A program made the position numbers and the translations under genes. Of a DNA stretch of 64,000 bases, positions 35,874 through 43,848 are shown in pieces; position 1 is the stretch's first letter, and every line of letters begins with the position of its first letter. The notes beneath the pieces were generated by a model. That model was not told where the DNA came from and did not search any database. It was given only the letters and a program-made list of their open reading frames with translations. Origin of the DNA: WTFV01 sp965262925 (lineage in GTDB: Bacteria; Acidobacteriota; Vicinamibacteria; Vicinamibacterales; UBA8438); the NCBI GenBank assembly GCA_965262925.1, contig CBDHGC010000004.1:2790001-2854000 (forward strand), written 5' to 3'.

Positions 35874-36299
35874 ATGGCGCAACAGGAGAGGTCGAGTCGG
35901 GTGATGGCCGAGCCCGCCGTCGTTGACATCGGGGCGGCGGGACGTCGGCGACCGCCGGAGCACGGCGGTGGGAGTCACGCGCCGGTGGCTGGGGGCACCA
36001 TGATCGGGCGCGGGGTCGTCATCAAGGGTGATGTGAGCGGGAACGAGGACGTGGAGGTCGAAGGCGAGGTGGTCGGCACGATCGAGCTGCAGCAGCATGT
36101 GGTGACGGTCGGCCCTGGGGGCCGTGTCGAGGCGCAAGTGCTGGCGAAGTCGGTCGTGGTGCTCGGTACGGGGACCGGGCAGTTGACGGCGAGCGAGCTG
36201 GTGCGCATCGGCGAGACCGGGTCGTTTGAAGGGGTGATTTCGGCTCCGCGCGTGGTGATTGCCGACGGTGCGCATTTCCAGGGACGTGTCCAGATGTAG
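35874..36299 (+). CDS. Bactofilin (polymer-forming cytoskeletal protein)
   Basis: 141 residues. A ribosome site GAGGAGAA precedes ATG 35874. A disordered N-terminus (about 1-42) is followed by the bactofilin/DUF583 beta-helix: TMIGRGVVIKGDVSGNEDVE, VEGEVVGTIELQQHVVTVGP, GGRVEAQVLAKSVVVLG and FEGVISAPRVVIADGAHFQG. Bactofilins self-assemble into filaments that affect cell shape or polarity. Intact. The repetitive GxI/V turns give high confidence. Confidence 0.92.
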   Translation: MAQQERSSRVMAEPAVVDIGAAGRRRPPEHGGGSHAPVAGGTMIGRGVVIKGDVSGNEDVEVEGEVVGTIELQQHVVTVGPGGRVEAQVLAKSVVVLGTGTGQLTASELVRIGETGSFEGVISAPRVVIADGAHFQGRVQM

Positions 36300-36631
36300 C
36301 GCCGAGGCGGGCCAGCGCGTATCCATTCGATTCGGCGGCTGGTGGTGGTCGGCCAGACCGGGATGGGAGTAGAACGAAACCGGTGAAACCGACGAAAGCC
36401 CGCCCTGGCGATGTGTTGGAACGCCGCGGCGAGCATGGCGAGGTGGTCACGACGCGCTCGATGTGGCGTCGCCGGCCGGCGGGCTCCGGCGCTGAAGTCC
36501 AGCGGCGGCATCGACCGGGGTGTGCATGAGACTCGCGGTCCCCGGTCCGGGGCTTTCGCCGGCTGGGAAGAGTTCCGGCGGAGCCGACCGGCAGGTGGGG
36601 GGCGGGCCGGGATTGCGCGCTCGGAAGGATG

Positions 36632-36835
36632 ATGCCTGAACGTCGCTGGCGCGTGATGGGTCGCGGTCGCGGGCTGTTCGCGATCGAGGTGGACGACGGC
36701 GGTGGGTTCCGCCCGGCGACAACTGTCGAGGTCGATGCGGCACTGCGTCAGCGGGAGCCGTTCGGTGCGGCGGAGTACCCGGTGCAGCACGTCGACGCGG
36801 CCGAACGCCCGGGCGACGACGTCGATGTCGGTTGA
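36632..36835 (+). CDS. Small hypothetical protein (MPERRW family)
   Basis: 67 residues, ribosome site GGAAGG. Sequence MPERRWRVMGRGRGLFAIEV and AALRQREPFGAAEYPVQHVD. The start region is duplicated at 40433 (MPERRWRPG then stop), together with about 100 bp of upstream DNA, so this is one member of a locally duplicated module. Function unknown. Confidence 0.5.
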   Translation: MPERRWRVMGRGRGLFAIEVDDGGGFRPATTVEVDAALRQREPFGAAEYPVQHVDAAERPGDDVDVG

Positions 36836-36850
36836 CGGCTCCGGAACCTG

Positions 36851-37096
36851 GTGGCGGTGATGGACGAGCTGTACGCGGTCGGGTGGCGGGCGGCGGGCCG
36901 GCCGCGGCAGTGGGTCTGGTCGGTGTTCCCGTCGCTGGGTGAGGCGGTTCGCGTGGCGCGCGGCTATGCGGCGTGCGACGGCGGCGGACGGTGGCGGGTC
37001 TACGGCACGCGGGTTGTCAGTGTCGGTGACGGCACGCTCGAAGCAGTCCTGGGCCACCGGCTGGCGGAGGGGCTCGAGACGCGCCGACAGGGCTGA
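36851..37096 (+). CDS. Small hypothetical protein
   Basis: 81 residues: MDELYAVGWRAAGRPRQWVW, SVFPSLGEAVRVARGYAACD, then RWRVYGTRVVSVGDGTLEAV. Its TGA overlaps the ATG of the interrupted zinc-ribbon gene (TGATG at 37094-37098), which indicates translational coupling. No family recognised. Confidence 0.55.
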   Translation: MAVMDELYAVGWRAAGRPRQWVWSVFPSLGEAVRVARGYAACDGGGRWRVYGTRVVSVGDGTLEAVLGHRLAEGLETRRQG

Positions 37097-37127
37097 TGCC
37101 GGAGCAGAAGCTCGTGGTCCCGGCGTG

Positions 37128-38572
37128 GAGGGTGTCCCGCCAGTAGTTGAAAGTCGGCAGCGACAGACACACATTACCCCGCCTTCTGCAATTCGGCAAG
37201 GGCGCCATTCTCTTCGTCGAGGTGCGCCTTCAGCATCCAGAGATGCTCATAGCCCGTGATGCGGCGATAGTGCTTCTCCGTCTCTCGGAACGTCACCGCG
37301 GCCCACCGCACCGCCATCTCCTCGCTCTGCCAGCGACTCACCCGATTCGTGTGCTGGCGAACGCCCGCGTGCGACGAGTCGATGATGTTCGTCGTCGTCA
37401 GGCAGCGGCGCAGCGGCTTCGGCAGCCCAAGGCGATTGACCGTGAACAACTCCGAGAGCCCTTCGCGCAGGCTCGCCGCCGCCGACGGCCACTCCCGCTC
37501 CAGCCACGAGGCGTACTGCTCCAGCTTCCGGATGCCCTCGTCGGCGTCCAGCTTCCACGCCGCCCGAAGCGTCGAACGCGCCTGCTCGTGCTGCTCTTTC
37601 GGCAGATGACCCAAGACGTTCCTTACCTTGTGGTTTCTACAACGTTGCACCAGGTTCGCCGACCCGAACACCCGCCCGATGGCCTGCCGCAGCGCCTTGG
37701 CGCCGTCGATGACGAACAGACGCCGCCGGTCAGCCCGCAGGCCCCGCGTCACCAGATCTTCGAGCAGGCCAGCGGTGACCTCCGTGTTCTCCGATGCCCC
37801 GCCGCAAAGCCCCAGCACGTGCTTACGACCATCCGCATCCACACCGACCGCCGCCACCACGTGGTAGTTCCCGAACACGATCCCGTCGAGGTAGACGACC
37901 AGCACGTCCAACTTGCCCAGGTCCCGTTCGGCCAACTCCTTCAGAACGCGCGTCCCCGCCTCGATGGTCTCCCGCGAGACCTCCGACTTGCTCACCCCCA
38001 CCTGGTCGGCCAGCGCCGGCAGCACCTTCTCGTACTTGCGCGTCGACACGCCCTGCAGCACCAGCTCCAGCATCCGGTCGGCCAGTGGCTGATCCGCCTG
38101 CAACGCCGTATACGCCGGAATCTCCACCTCGCCCGGCTCATCGGCCCGCGGCCGCTTCTTGCGCAGCCGCGGCTTGTCGACCCGCAACTGCCGCTCCTTC
38201 AATGCCACACGTCCCGCCTGCACCCCGTGCCAGTACAGATCCCGGTCGGCGTCGCGCCGTCCCTGCTCCTTCGGCCCCGCCACCTGCTCGGCGCTCATCC
38301 GCAGGACGGCCTCGATGGTCGCCCGGCCCATCACGTCGATCACCTCGTCGATGGCTCGCTCGCCCTTCTCCAGCAGTTCGACCAGCGGGATCAGCAGTTG
38401 CCCGTCCTTCGCCAGCCAGTCCGCCAGTTCCCGGCGGTTCGGCGCGGACGCGCCCGAAACGATCTTGTACGGTTTCTTCATCGGTGGCCTCTCCTCCTTT
38501 TGAACACACCCGACTGATACCACAGCCGGGCAGGAGTCGCCACCGACTTTCCACTACGCTTGGGGCACCCTC
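37128..38572. mobile_element. IS256-family element, copy 1 (1,445 bp)
   Basis: Ends are GAGGGTGTCCC and GGGGCACCCTC. The 8-bp direct duplication CCGGCGTG flanks it at 37120-37127 and 38573-38580. One minus-strand transposase gene. It splits a small zinc-ribbon gene. Sequence appears identical to copies at 43849-45293 and 52954-54398. Confidence 0.95.
37174..38481 (-). CDS. IS256-family transposase, copy 1
   Basis: 435 residues from MKKPYKIVSG; a ribosome site AGGAGAGG precedes the ATG at 38481. A Mutator-type DDE transposase: the C-type core has D199 (VVYLDGIVFG) and D259 (LFVIDGAKALRQ), with the downstream RRCLTTTNIIDSSHAGVRQH signature (TTN-x2-DSxxxxVRxxT type) of IS256. N-terminal IDEVIDVMGRATIEAVLRMS is the usual helical start. 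Intact, and very probably the source of the three local copies. Confidence 0.93.
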   Translation of the reverse strand: MKKPYKIVSGASAPNRRELADWLAKDGQLLIPLVELLEKGERAIDEVIDVMGRATIEAVLRMSAEQVAGPKEQGRRDADRDLYWHGVQAGRVALKERQLRVDKPRLRKKRPRADEPGEVEIPAYTALQADQPLADRMLELVLQGVSTRKYEKVLPALADQVGVSKSEVSRETIEAGTRVLKELAERDLGKLDVLVVYLDGIVFGNYHVVAAVGVDADGRKHVLGLCGGASENTEVTAGLLEDLVTRGLRADRRRLFVIDGAKALRQAIGRVFGSANLVQRCRNHKVRNVLGHLPKEQHEQARSTLRAAWKLDADEGIRKLEQYASWLEREWPSAAASLREGLSELFTVNRLGLPKPLRRCLTTTNIIDSSHAGVRQHTNRVSRWQSEEMAVRWAAVTFRETEKHYRRITGYEHLWMLKAHLDEENGALAELQKAG

Positions 38573-38827
38573 CCGGCGTGCCCTCGCCGCGAGAACGGGC
38601 ACCTGTGGCGGTTCGACCGGGAGCGTTCGACGGGGGATTGTCAAGCAGATGTGTGCCAAGCCTGCGGGCTGGTGCGGTTGACGTCGTATCGGACGGGGCA
38701 GGTGGTGCGCTATGCGGGTTCGGGGGCGGCGACGGCGTATGAACGGTGAGCAGGGTCGAGTGTTGCAACCTGATAGCGCGCGCGCACCGTTCGGTCGGCG
38801 GCGAATCTGAAGGCAAGGGACGGTATC

Positions 38828-39127
38828 GTGAGCGGCCAGCGTCTGATCGGGGCTCATCTTCCGACGACGCATCCCGAGCGTCGGGAGACGCGTCCTGGGC
38901 GGTGCTCTGGCTGCCTGACGCGCTTCGTGGTCGACGTGCGGCTGCCGTGGCCGTCGAGGTGTCCGGACTGCGGCGGCTCTGTGGTCTCCGAGGGGGATGT
39001 CGAGCCGGTGGCGCGCCGCCTGCCGTTCGAGGGTCCGCGGCGGCAGAGGCGCAGCCGGGGCGCCCCGCTCGGCGGCTCGGCCGCGGCGTCCGGCCTGGGG
39101 ACCTCGATGGTGCGGGCCAGGCCGTGA
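38828..39127 (+). CDS. Small zinc-ribbon protein
   Basis: 99 residues from a GTG start. Contains GRCSGCLTRFVVDVRLPWPS then RCPDCGGSVV, a C-x2-C...C-x2-C ribbon. The middle matches FAIDVRLPLPATCPDCE of the protein at 39914-40339, so the two share this domain. The C-terminus is basic and low-complexity. Function unknown; part of the local small-protein cluster. Confidence 0.5.
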   Translation: MSGQRLIGAHLPTTHPERRETRPGRCSGCLTRFVVDVRLPWPSRCPDCGGSVVSEGDVEPVARRLPFEGPRRQRRSRGAPLGGSAAASGLGTSMVRARP

Positions 39128-39504
39128 TGCCCGCCGTTCGACGCGATGCGGATCCGGACGGTTGAGCAGGATAAAGTCGGTGCGTGCCGGCAGATGGTGC
39201 GTGCCGGCAGATGTCGTCGGCCCGAGAAATGGCTCCGCGAGCTCGCGGAGCCTATGTTGTGAGCGGCAAGCGGCTGATGTGCGACGATGTCGAGCAGGCT
39301 CCGCGGCGGCGGCCCGTTCAACGGCCTGCAGAGATGTGGTGGTGGTCGAAGGAAACCTGCTGTGTGGCGAGACTCGTGGTCCTGGTCCGGGGCTGGCGGC
39401 TGGGCAATGTCCGGGCAGTCCGAACGGTAAAAGGTAGGACGGTCCGGGACCACGATCCACTGCAGAACTGCCGCTCGTCGAAGGCGACGCGGGAGGAAGT
39501 AACG

Positions 39505-39756
39505 GTGGACGAGCCGACAAGCGCGGAATGGGTCATCGGCGAGTGGGTGACGCTTGACCGCGAGTTGCATCCATTCGAGGCGCTGGAGTTGGCGACGGTC
39601 ATTGAGGCGGTGAAGCTGCATGTGCTGCACGGCTGGCCGCGCTGGTGGGCGTGGACGTTCGCGAGCCTGGTCGCGCAGATCGCCATCGGCATCTTGGAAG
39701 CAGCTGCCGGCGAGCTTGTGATCGTCGACCATGACGTCGGGGAGACGATCCATTGA
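39505..39756 (+). CDS. Small hypothetical protein with a hydrophobic helix
   Basis: 83 residues from a GTG start preceded by GGAGGAAG. Sequence DEPTSAEWVIGEWVTLDREL, HPFEALELATVIEAVKLHVL, then WAWTFASLVAQIAIGILEAA, the last part moderately hydrophobic. No family recognised. A motif GAACGGTAAAAGGTAGGACGG lies about 80 bp upstream, similar to one before the gene at 40458. Confidence 0.5.
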   Translation: MDEPTSAEWVIGEWVTLDRELHPFEALELATVIEAVKLHVLHGWPRWWAWTFASLVAQIAIGILEAAAGELVIVDHDVGETIH

Positions 39757-39913
39757 CCCGCCGTTGTGCCGGGTCACTTTGGGTGGTCGAATGGGGGGGA
39801 CACGTACGACCACGACCAAATTCGCCGTCTGGGCCGGCCGCGGCCGACCAGCAGACCGGACCTTGATGGTGGAGCCCGACTCCGCCGAACCCATCTGGAA
39901 AACCCCGCGCAGC

Positions 39914-40339
39914 GTGTCGAAACTCGTGGTCCCGATGTGTCCTCGACGCGAGAACGGCCACCTGTGGCGGTTCGACCGGGAGTGTTCGACGGGGGATTGC
40001 CAAGCGGACGTGTGCCAGGCGTGCGGGCTGGTGCGGATGACGTCGTATCGGACGGGGCAGGTGGTGCGCTGTATGACGCAGTTCGCCATTGACGTGCGGC
40101 TGCCGCTGCCGGCGACGTGTCCGGACTGCGAGGCCGGACGTGCTCGCCGGCGCGGACATCGAGGGTGTGGCGCCACGCCGCGGGGTCCGGGGGATAAAGC
40201 GATGACGTTGCGTTTCATCGTGGGCCGTATCCTGCGGGAGCTGATCGAGCTGGCCGAACGCGACGCGGACGCGGAGCTGGTCGACGCGCTGCACGATGCG
40301 CTCGATGTGGGGTTGCCGGCCGGCGGGCCGCGGCGCTGA
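39914..40339 (+). CDS. Two-ribbon small zinc-binding protein
   Basis: 141 residues from GTG 39914, chosen because VSKLVVPMCPRRENGHLW aligns with the ATG start of the paralogue at 37096. Two Cys clusters: STGDCQADVCQACGLVRMTS and RCMTQFAIDVRLPLPATCPD (CPDCE). A helical acidic C-terminus follows (LRELIELAERDADAELVDAL). It combines the domains that occur singly in 37096-38749 and 38828-39127. An apparently uncharacterised family. Confidence 0.6.
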   Translation: MSKLVVPMCPRRENGHLWRFDRECSTGDCQADVCQACGLVRMTSYRTGQVVRCMTQFAIDVRLPLPATCPDCEAGRARRRGHRGCGATPRGPGDKAMTLRFIVGRILRELIELAERDADAELVDALHDALDVGLPAGGPRR

Positions 40340-40457
40340 GTCCAACGGCGCGCCGTGCCGGCTGGGAACGTTCCGGCGGGCCGAACGGTAAGGTAGGGAC
40401 GGACCGTGACCGCGATTGCTGCTCGGAAGGGATGCCTGAACGTCGCTGGCGCCCCGG

Positions 40458-40589
40458 GTGACGGTTCTGGAGGAAACGCTGCAGGGGCGGCTGTCTGGCC
40501 TGCCGGATGGCGTGCTGGTCGAGCGGGACCCGATCGGGCTGCTCGGACCGGACGGCGAAGCCGACGTCCTGGAGTCCGTCTTTCAGTAG
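40458..40589 (+). CDS. Short protein related to 35290-35664
   Basis: 43 residues from a GTG that overlaps the stop of a 9-codon frame (MPERRWRPG). Reads VLEETLQGRLSGLPDGVLVE, RDPIGLLGPDGEADVLESVF. The LQGRLSGLPDGVLVE segment matches LQARLSGLPAGVLVE of the protein at 35290-35664, so this is probably a C-terminal remnant. Confidence 0.4.
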   Translation: MTVLEETLQGRLSGLPDGVLVERDPIGLLGPDGEADVLESVFQ

Positions 40590-40858
40590 ATAAGTCGGGT
40601 GGGTGTTGCAGGCTCCCAAGGGGACCTCCGCATTCGCCCCTTCTTTCTTTTGGGGCATTCTGATATGTCTAAGATAGACTGCTGGATCGCTGTCGGAGCG
40701 ACCCTTGCCGTGTGCGTGACGACGCGTAACCAACGTCATCCGGCTGATTCAGCGATTCGCACCGGTCGCCGGGCTAGATGGAATGGTCCGGATGATGTCC
40801 TTCCGGGACCGGGCAACCGAGCTCCGGGGGTCGGTCAACGACGAGCGAGGGTTGGACG

Positions 40859-41068
40859 ATGGAATACCACAGTGTCCGAGACTGGCGTGTGGTTTCTGAC
40901 AACGCGACGCAGGAGCGAACGGCACGCAGGCTGATGGTGGTGCGGCTCCGGGTGGAGATCGCCAAGCGCGAGGCGGCGCAGCCTTCAGACCCGCGGATCG
41001 GGGAAGCACGGCGGGAGCTTCGTGCGCTGACCCGCACAGGCTCGTCCACGTCTGCCGGACCTGGTTGA
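40859..41068 (+). CDS. Small hypothetical protein
   Basis: 69 residues: MEYHSVRDWRVVSDNATQER, TARRLMVVRLRVEIAKREAA, then a basic tail. Plausible because of composition and position before the repressor gene, but with no family and only a weak ribosome site. Confidence 0.35.
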   Translation: MEYHSVRDWRVVSDNATQERTARRLMVVRLRVEIAKREAAQPSDPRIGEARRELRALTRTGSSTSAGPG

Positions 41069-41231
41069 GTGGGACCGTGATTGCGGGAGCATCGCCGAAA
41101 ACGGCGCCCGGCGCGCCAGAAGCGGCGCGGCCCGATCACAGAACGCTCCCGCCGCCGGGGTAGCGTCGCGCGGGATGCGACGGCTCAGTCTGCCCCGTAG
41201 CGGGGGCGAGCGGGATACCAAGGGGCTGGCA

Positions 41232-41885
41232 GTGTCGCTGGGAAAGAACATCAAGCGGTTGCGGACGATGGTGGGTCTGCGGACGCAGAAGGCGTTAACC
41301 GAACTGCTCGGCATCCCGCAGTCCCAGGTGTCGGACTGGGAGAACAACCGCTACACCGTCCTCGAAATCTCTACCCTCATCAAGCTCGCCAAGGTGTTGC
41401 ATTGCTCGGTGGACGAGTTGCTCGCCGGTGTCGACCCGGACTACGACTGGAACCGGCAGGGCGGCGCGGTTGGCGCGGTCCCGGCCCAACGCTGGCCCGA
41501 CATCCCGGTGGTTGCAGAGGGCGATACGCTCCCGGATGGAATCACGTGGGATGAGCGCGCGCAGGAGCGGCCGGAGGTATTGCGGTGGTTGTCCCGCCCT
41601 GGAGATCTTGGCGATCCGAAGGCCTACGGGATCCAGATTCGCGGCGACTCGATGCTTCCGGCGTACCGACCGAACATGATCGTGATCGTGTCGCCTGAGT
41701 TGGAGGTGCGCGACGGCGACGAGGTCTACGTTCAACTGGCGTCGGGCGAGTGTCTGGTCAGGCTGCTGCACACGTCCAGGGGTGTTTACTTGCTCCAGCC
41801 GTACAATCTGGCCCACAACGGGCGCGTGGTGGGGCAAGAAGAGGTCGAGGCGATGCACGCAATTGTGTACTCGCGTCACGGGTGA
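41232..41885 (+). CDS. XRE/S24-type phage-like repressor with Lys-to-Arg change
   Basis: 217 residues from a GTG preceded by AAGGGG. The N-terminal XRE helix-turn-helix is KNIKRLRTMVGLRTQKALTE, LLGIPQSQVSDWENNRYTVL, KVLHCSVDELLAGVD. The C-terminal S24 (LexA/CI) peptidase fold has the nucleophile S140 in IQIRGDSMLPAYRPNMIVIV. The catalytic-base position reads GECLVRLLH (R177), where Lys is expected, so self-cleavage may be lost or altered. Probably regulates a prophage or mobile element; no lytic genes are adjacent. Confidence 0.85.
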   Translation: MSLGKNIKRLRTMVGLRTQKALTELLGIPQSQVSDWENNRYTVLEISTLIKLAKVLHCSVDELLAGVDPDYDWNRQGGAVGAVPAQRWPDIPVVAEGDTLPDGITWDERAQERPEVLRWLSRPGDLGDPKAYGIQIRGDSMLPAYRPNMIVIVSPELEVRDGDEVYVQLASGECLVRLLHTSRGVYLLQPYNLAHNGRVVGQEEVEAMHAIVYSRHG

Positions 41886-42012
41886 CAACGACTGTCGGTT
41901 GATGGTTACGGAGAAGACCCCAGGGGGGCGTGTCTGTAGGCGTCTGGGATGGCGCGGGCGCTGAGCTGGCCGCAGCGCAGGCTGCGAAGCTGGGACAGGG
42001 TACCGACGACGA

Positions 42013-42320
42013 CCTAAGCCGCCTGATCGGCGTCAACACCCGGATCGCGAGTCCCTCCGGTGCGTCGGCTGGGGTTGGTTTCGCTGTGCCGGTCAATACC
42101 GTGAGCCGGGTCGTGCCGCAAATCATCGAGACCGGCGAGTACACGCCGCCCCAGCTGGGCATCAGAATGGACGACGGGCGTCCGGCGTGCTGGTAGTAGA
42201 AGTCGAGCGCGGCGCCGGAGCAGCGGATGCGGGGCTGCTGGGCACCGAGATCCGGGCGGAATCGAGTGGGATCCCTCGGCGCGGCCCCGTGGCCCCGTCG
42301 CCGGGCCCGGATTCGTAGCG
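42013..42320 (+). pseudogene. HtrA/DegP-like protease fragment
   Basis: The end of a trypsin-like HtrA protease domain: RLIGVNTRIASPSGASAGVG then FAVPVNTVSRVVPQIIETGE and YTPPQLGI. A frameshift near 42180 is followed by PDZ-like SGVLVVEVERGAGAADAGLL. The catalytic Ser region and N-terminus are absent. Inactive relic. Confidence 0.65.
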
Positions 42321-42447
42321 GGGACCGGGCAGCCGTGCACGAGGACCTTGACTTTCTCCTTCACGGCGACCGGCGAGGTGTCGTAGTCGTTGGCATCGGT
42401 GATGCCGAGGACAGTACGCCCGCGGCGATGCAGATGGCGACGCTCTT

Positions 42448-42930
42448 TTACAGGTAGCGCGCCCCGGCACCGCGTTCAGCGGTCGCCCCGGCAGAATAGT
42501 GCGCCACCATGCGGCTGGTCTTCCAGTTGCCGGCGAGCATCACGTCGGTGGTTGATGCGCCCCGGCTCGTGAGCTCCGACGCCAACCCGACCCGACCCGA
42601 GTGAGCCGTTACTCGACTTTCGACACCGGCGGTCACGGCCGCCGCCGTGAATCGCAGCCCGATCATCTGCGCCGACAACGGCACCACGCGGTCGCGCTGC
42701 TCTGGAGTCGTAGCGGCACGTAGCGTCCGGAGGGCGCGCGCCACGCCGTCCTTCACGAACCGTACGTCGTTCACCTCGCCCTCCTGGTTCGTTTTGCTGC
42801 GGCGCACGGTGACCAGGATCCCATCGCCGTCGGTCGCATCGACGACGTCGGCCCAGCGCAGCGCGCTTACCTCGCTGTCCGGCTCGCAGTCTGCGGGCCA
42901 GGGGCTGGCCGGAGCGGGCCACCGCGTAAG
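42448..42930 (-). pseudogene. Tyrosine integrase, C-terminal fragment
   Basis: Carries the end of a phage-type tyrosine recombinase: SEVSALRWADVVDATDGDGI (first catalytic Arg region), VTAHSGRVGLASELTSRGAS (H-x2-R) and VMLAGNWKTSRMVAHYSAGA, with W/Y of the last box. The N-terminal domains are missing at the methyltransferase boundary. It could be the integrase once responsible for one of the integrated elements here. Confidence 0.72.
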
Positions 42931-42938
42931 CGGTGGTC

Positions 42939-43712
42939 TTACATCGCTTCGAGCATTTCCAGCGGAATCGGACACGATTTACGACAGGCAACGCCGAAGT
43001 AGTAGAGCGGTTGGCCGTCGATCGACAGCCGGTGCCGGTACCGTTCCATGTGATAGATGTCGAGGTATTCGCTCAGGATCAACCTCTTGATGAATACGGA
43101 GAATCCACTCGTGTCGCGGTCGTCAAGGAACGTCTCCTTGATGTTGAACGCGACCCAGCCGCCATCGTCAACAAGGTTGAACGCTTCGGCGAACACACGT
43201 ACGGGAATGTCGCCGAAGCCGAGCGCCGCCACCGAGATCAGACAATTGAACCGCCAGTTGGCCAAGTGCTCATGCTGAGCAGTGCTCAGCCTCGACATGT
43301 CTATCGCGTGGAAGTCGTCGTAGACGCCGGGTCGATCACGCCCCACCGCCATGGCAGCCGGGGTTGAAATATCCACGCCGACGAGGCGAGCGACGCCGAA
43401 CTTCTGCAACTCCGAACCGACCATGCCGTTGCCCGCGCCGAGGTCGAGGACGCGCAATGCGTTGAAGAGCCACGGTTCCTCGGCCATTGCATGGTGCAGG
43501 ATAGCCACGACCTTCTCGGGTGAATGGCATTGCAAGCGATCGTAGAAAAGCTGTTCGTACAAGCCCTGGTGTGCGTAGATCGCGTCGTAATTGTGGAAGC
43601 GGATCTGAGTTTCCACACCGCGCGCGTCGACGAGCGTGAAGTAGGTCTCGTCTTGCGAGAGACCGTTCGTGTCGGACGCCGGAAAGCGGATGTTGTGTCG
43701 TTTTGTAGGCAT
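42939..43712 (-). CDS. Class I SAM-dependent methyltransferase
   Basis: 257 residues. SAM-binding motif I ALRVLDLGAGNGMVGSEL (88-99), then RLVGVDISTPAAMAVG (acidic end of strand 2), CLISVAALGFGDIPV and DGGWVAFNIKETFLD, in the order of the Rossmann methyltransferase fold. The C-terminal part (FIKRLILSEYLDIYHMERYR) may form the substrate cap. The start ATG at 43712 lies 45 bp from the ISKra4-like element, so its native promoter has probably been displaced. The substrate is unknown. Confidence 0.8.
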   Translation of the reverse strand: MPTKRHNIRFPASDTNGLSQDETYFTLVDARGVETQIRFHNYDAIYAHQGLYEQLFYDRLQCHSPEKVVAILHHAMAEEPWLFNALRVLDLGAGNGMVGSELQKFGVARLVGVDISTPAAMAVGRDRPGVYDDFHAIDMSRLSTAQHEHLANWRFNCLISVAALGFGDIPVRVFAEAFNLVDDGGWVAFNIKETFLDDRDTSGFSVFIKRLILSEYLDIYHMERYRHRLSIDGQPLYYFGVACRKSCPIPLEMLEAM

Positions 43713-43848
43713 GTGTATTCGGACACTACTGTCCCATATAACTTCAAGCTCTCGAGGGGGCGCATTCCCGATTTCCCGGAGCAGTGCAGTGTGTAGGCAA
43801 AGATGGACTGTGAGGCTGGGGGAGGTTGAGCCGGTCTTCGGACAGACG

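Larger units (their letters stand above)
37096..38749 (+). pseudogene. Small zinc-ribbon gene interrupted by IS256 copy 1
   Basis: Codons 1-10 (MPEQKLVVPA) lie at 37096-37127. The rest continues at 38581-38749 after the IS and one target copy are removed: CPRRENGHLWRFDRERSTGD, CQADVCQACGLVRLTSYRTG and QVVR, to a TGA at 38747. The joined frame is exactly 67 codons. It is a paralogue of the intact gene at 39914-40339, sharing the CQADVCQACG zinc-binding motif. Confidence 0.78.

Noticed and set aside
37147..38517. Long open frames antisense to the IS256 transposases (456 codons, repeated at all three copies)
   Set aside because: They mirror a conserved transposase, have His/Arg/Pro-rich composition typical of antisense GC-rich DNA, and show no motif or ribosome site.
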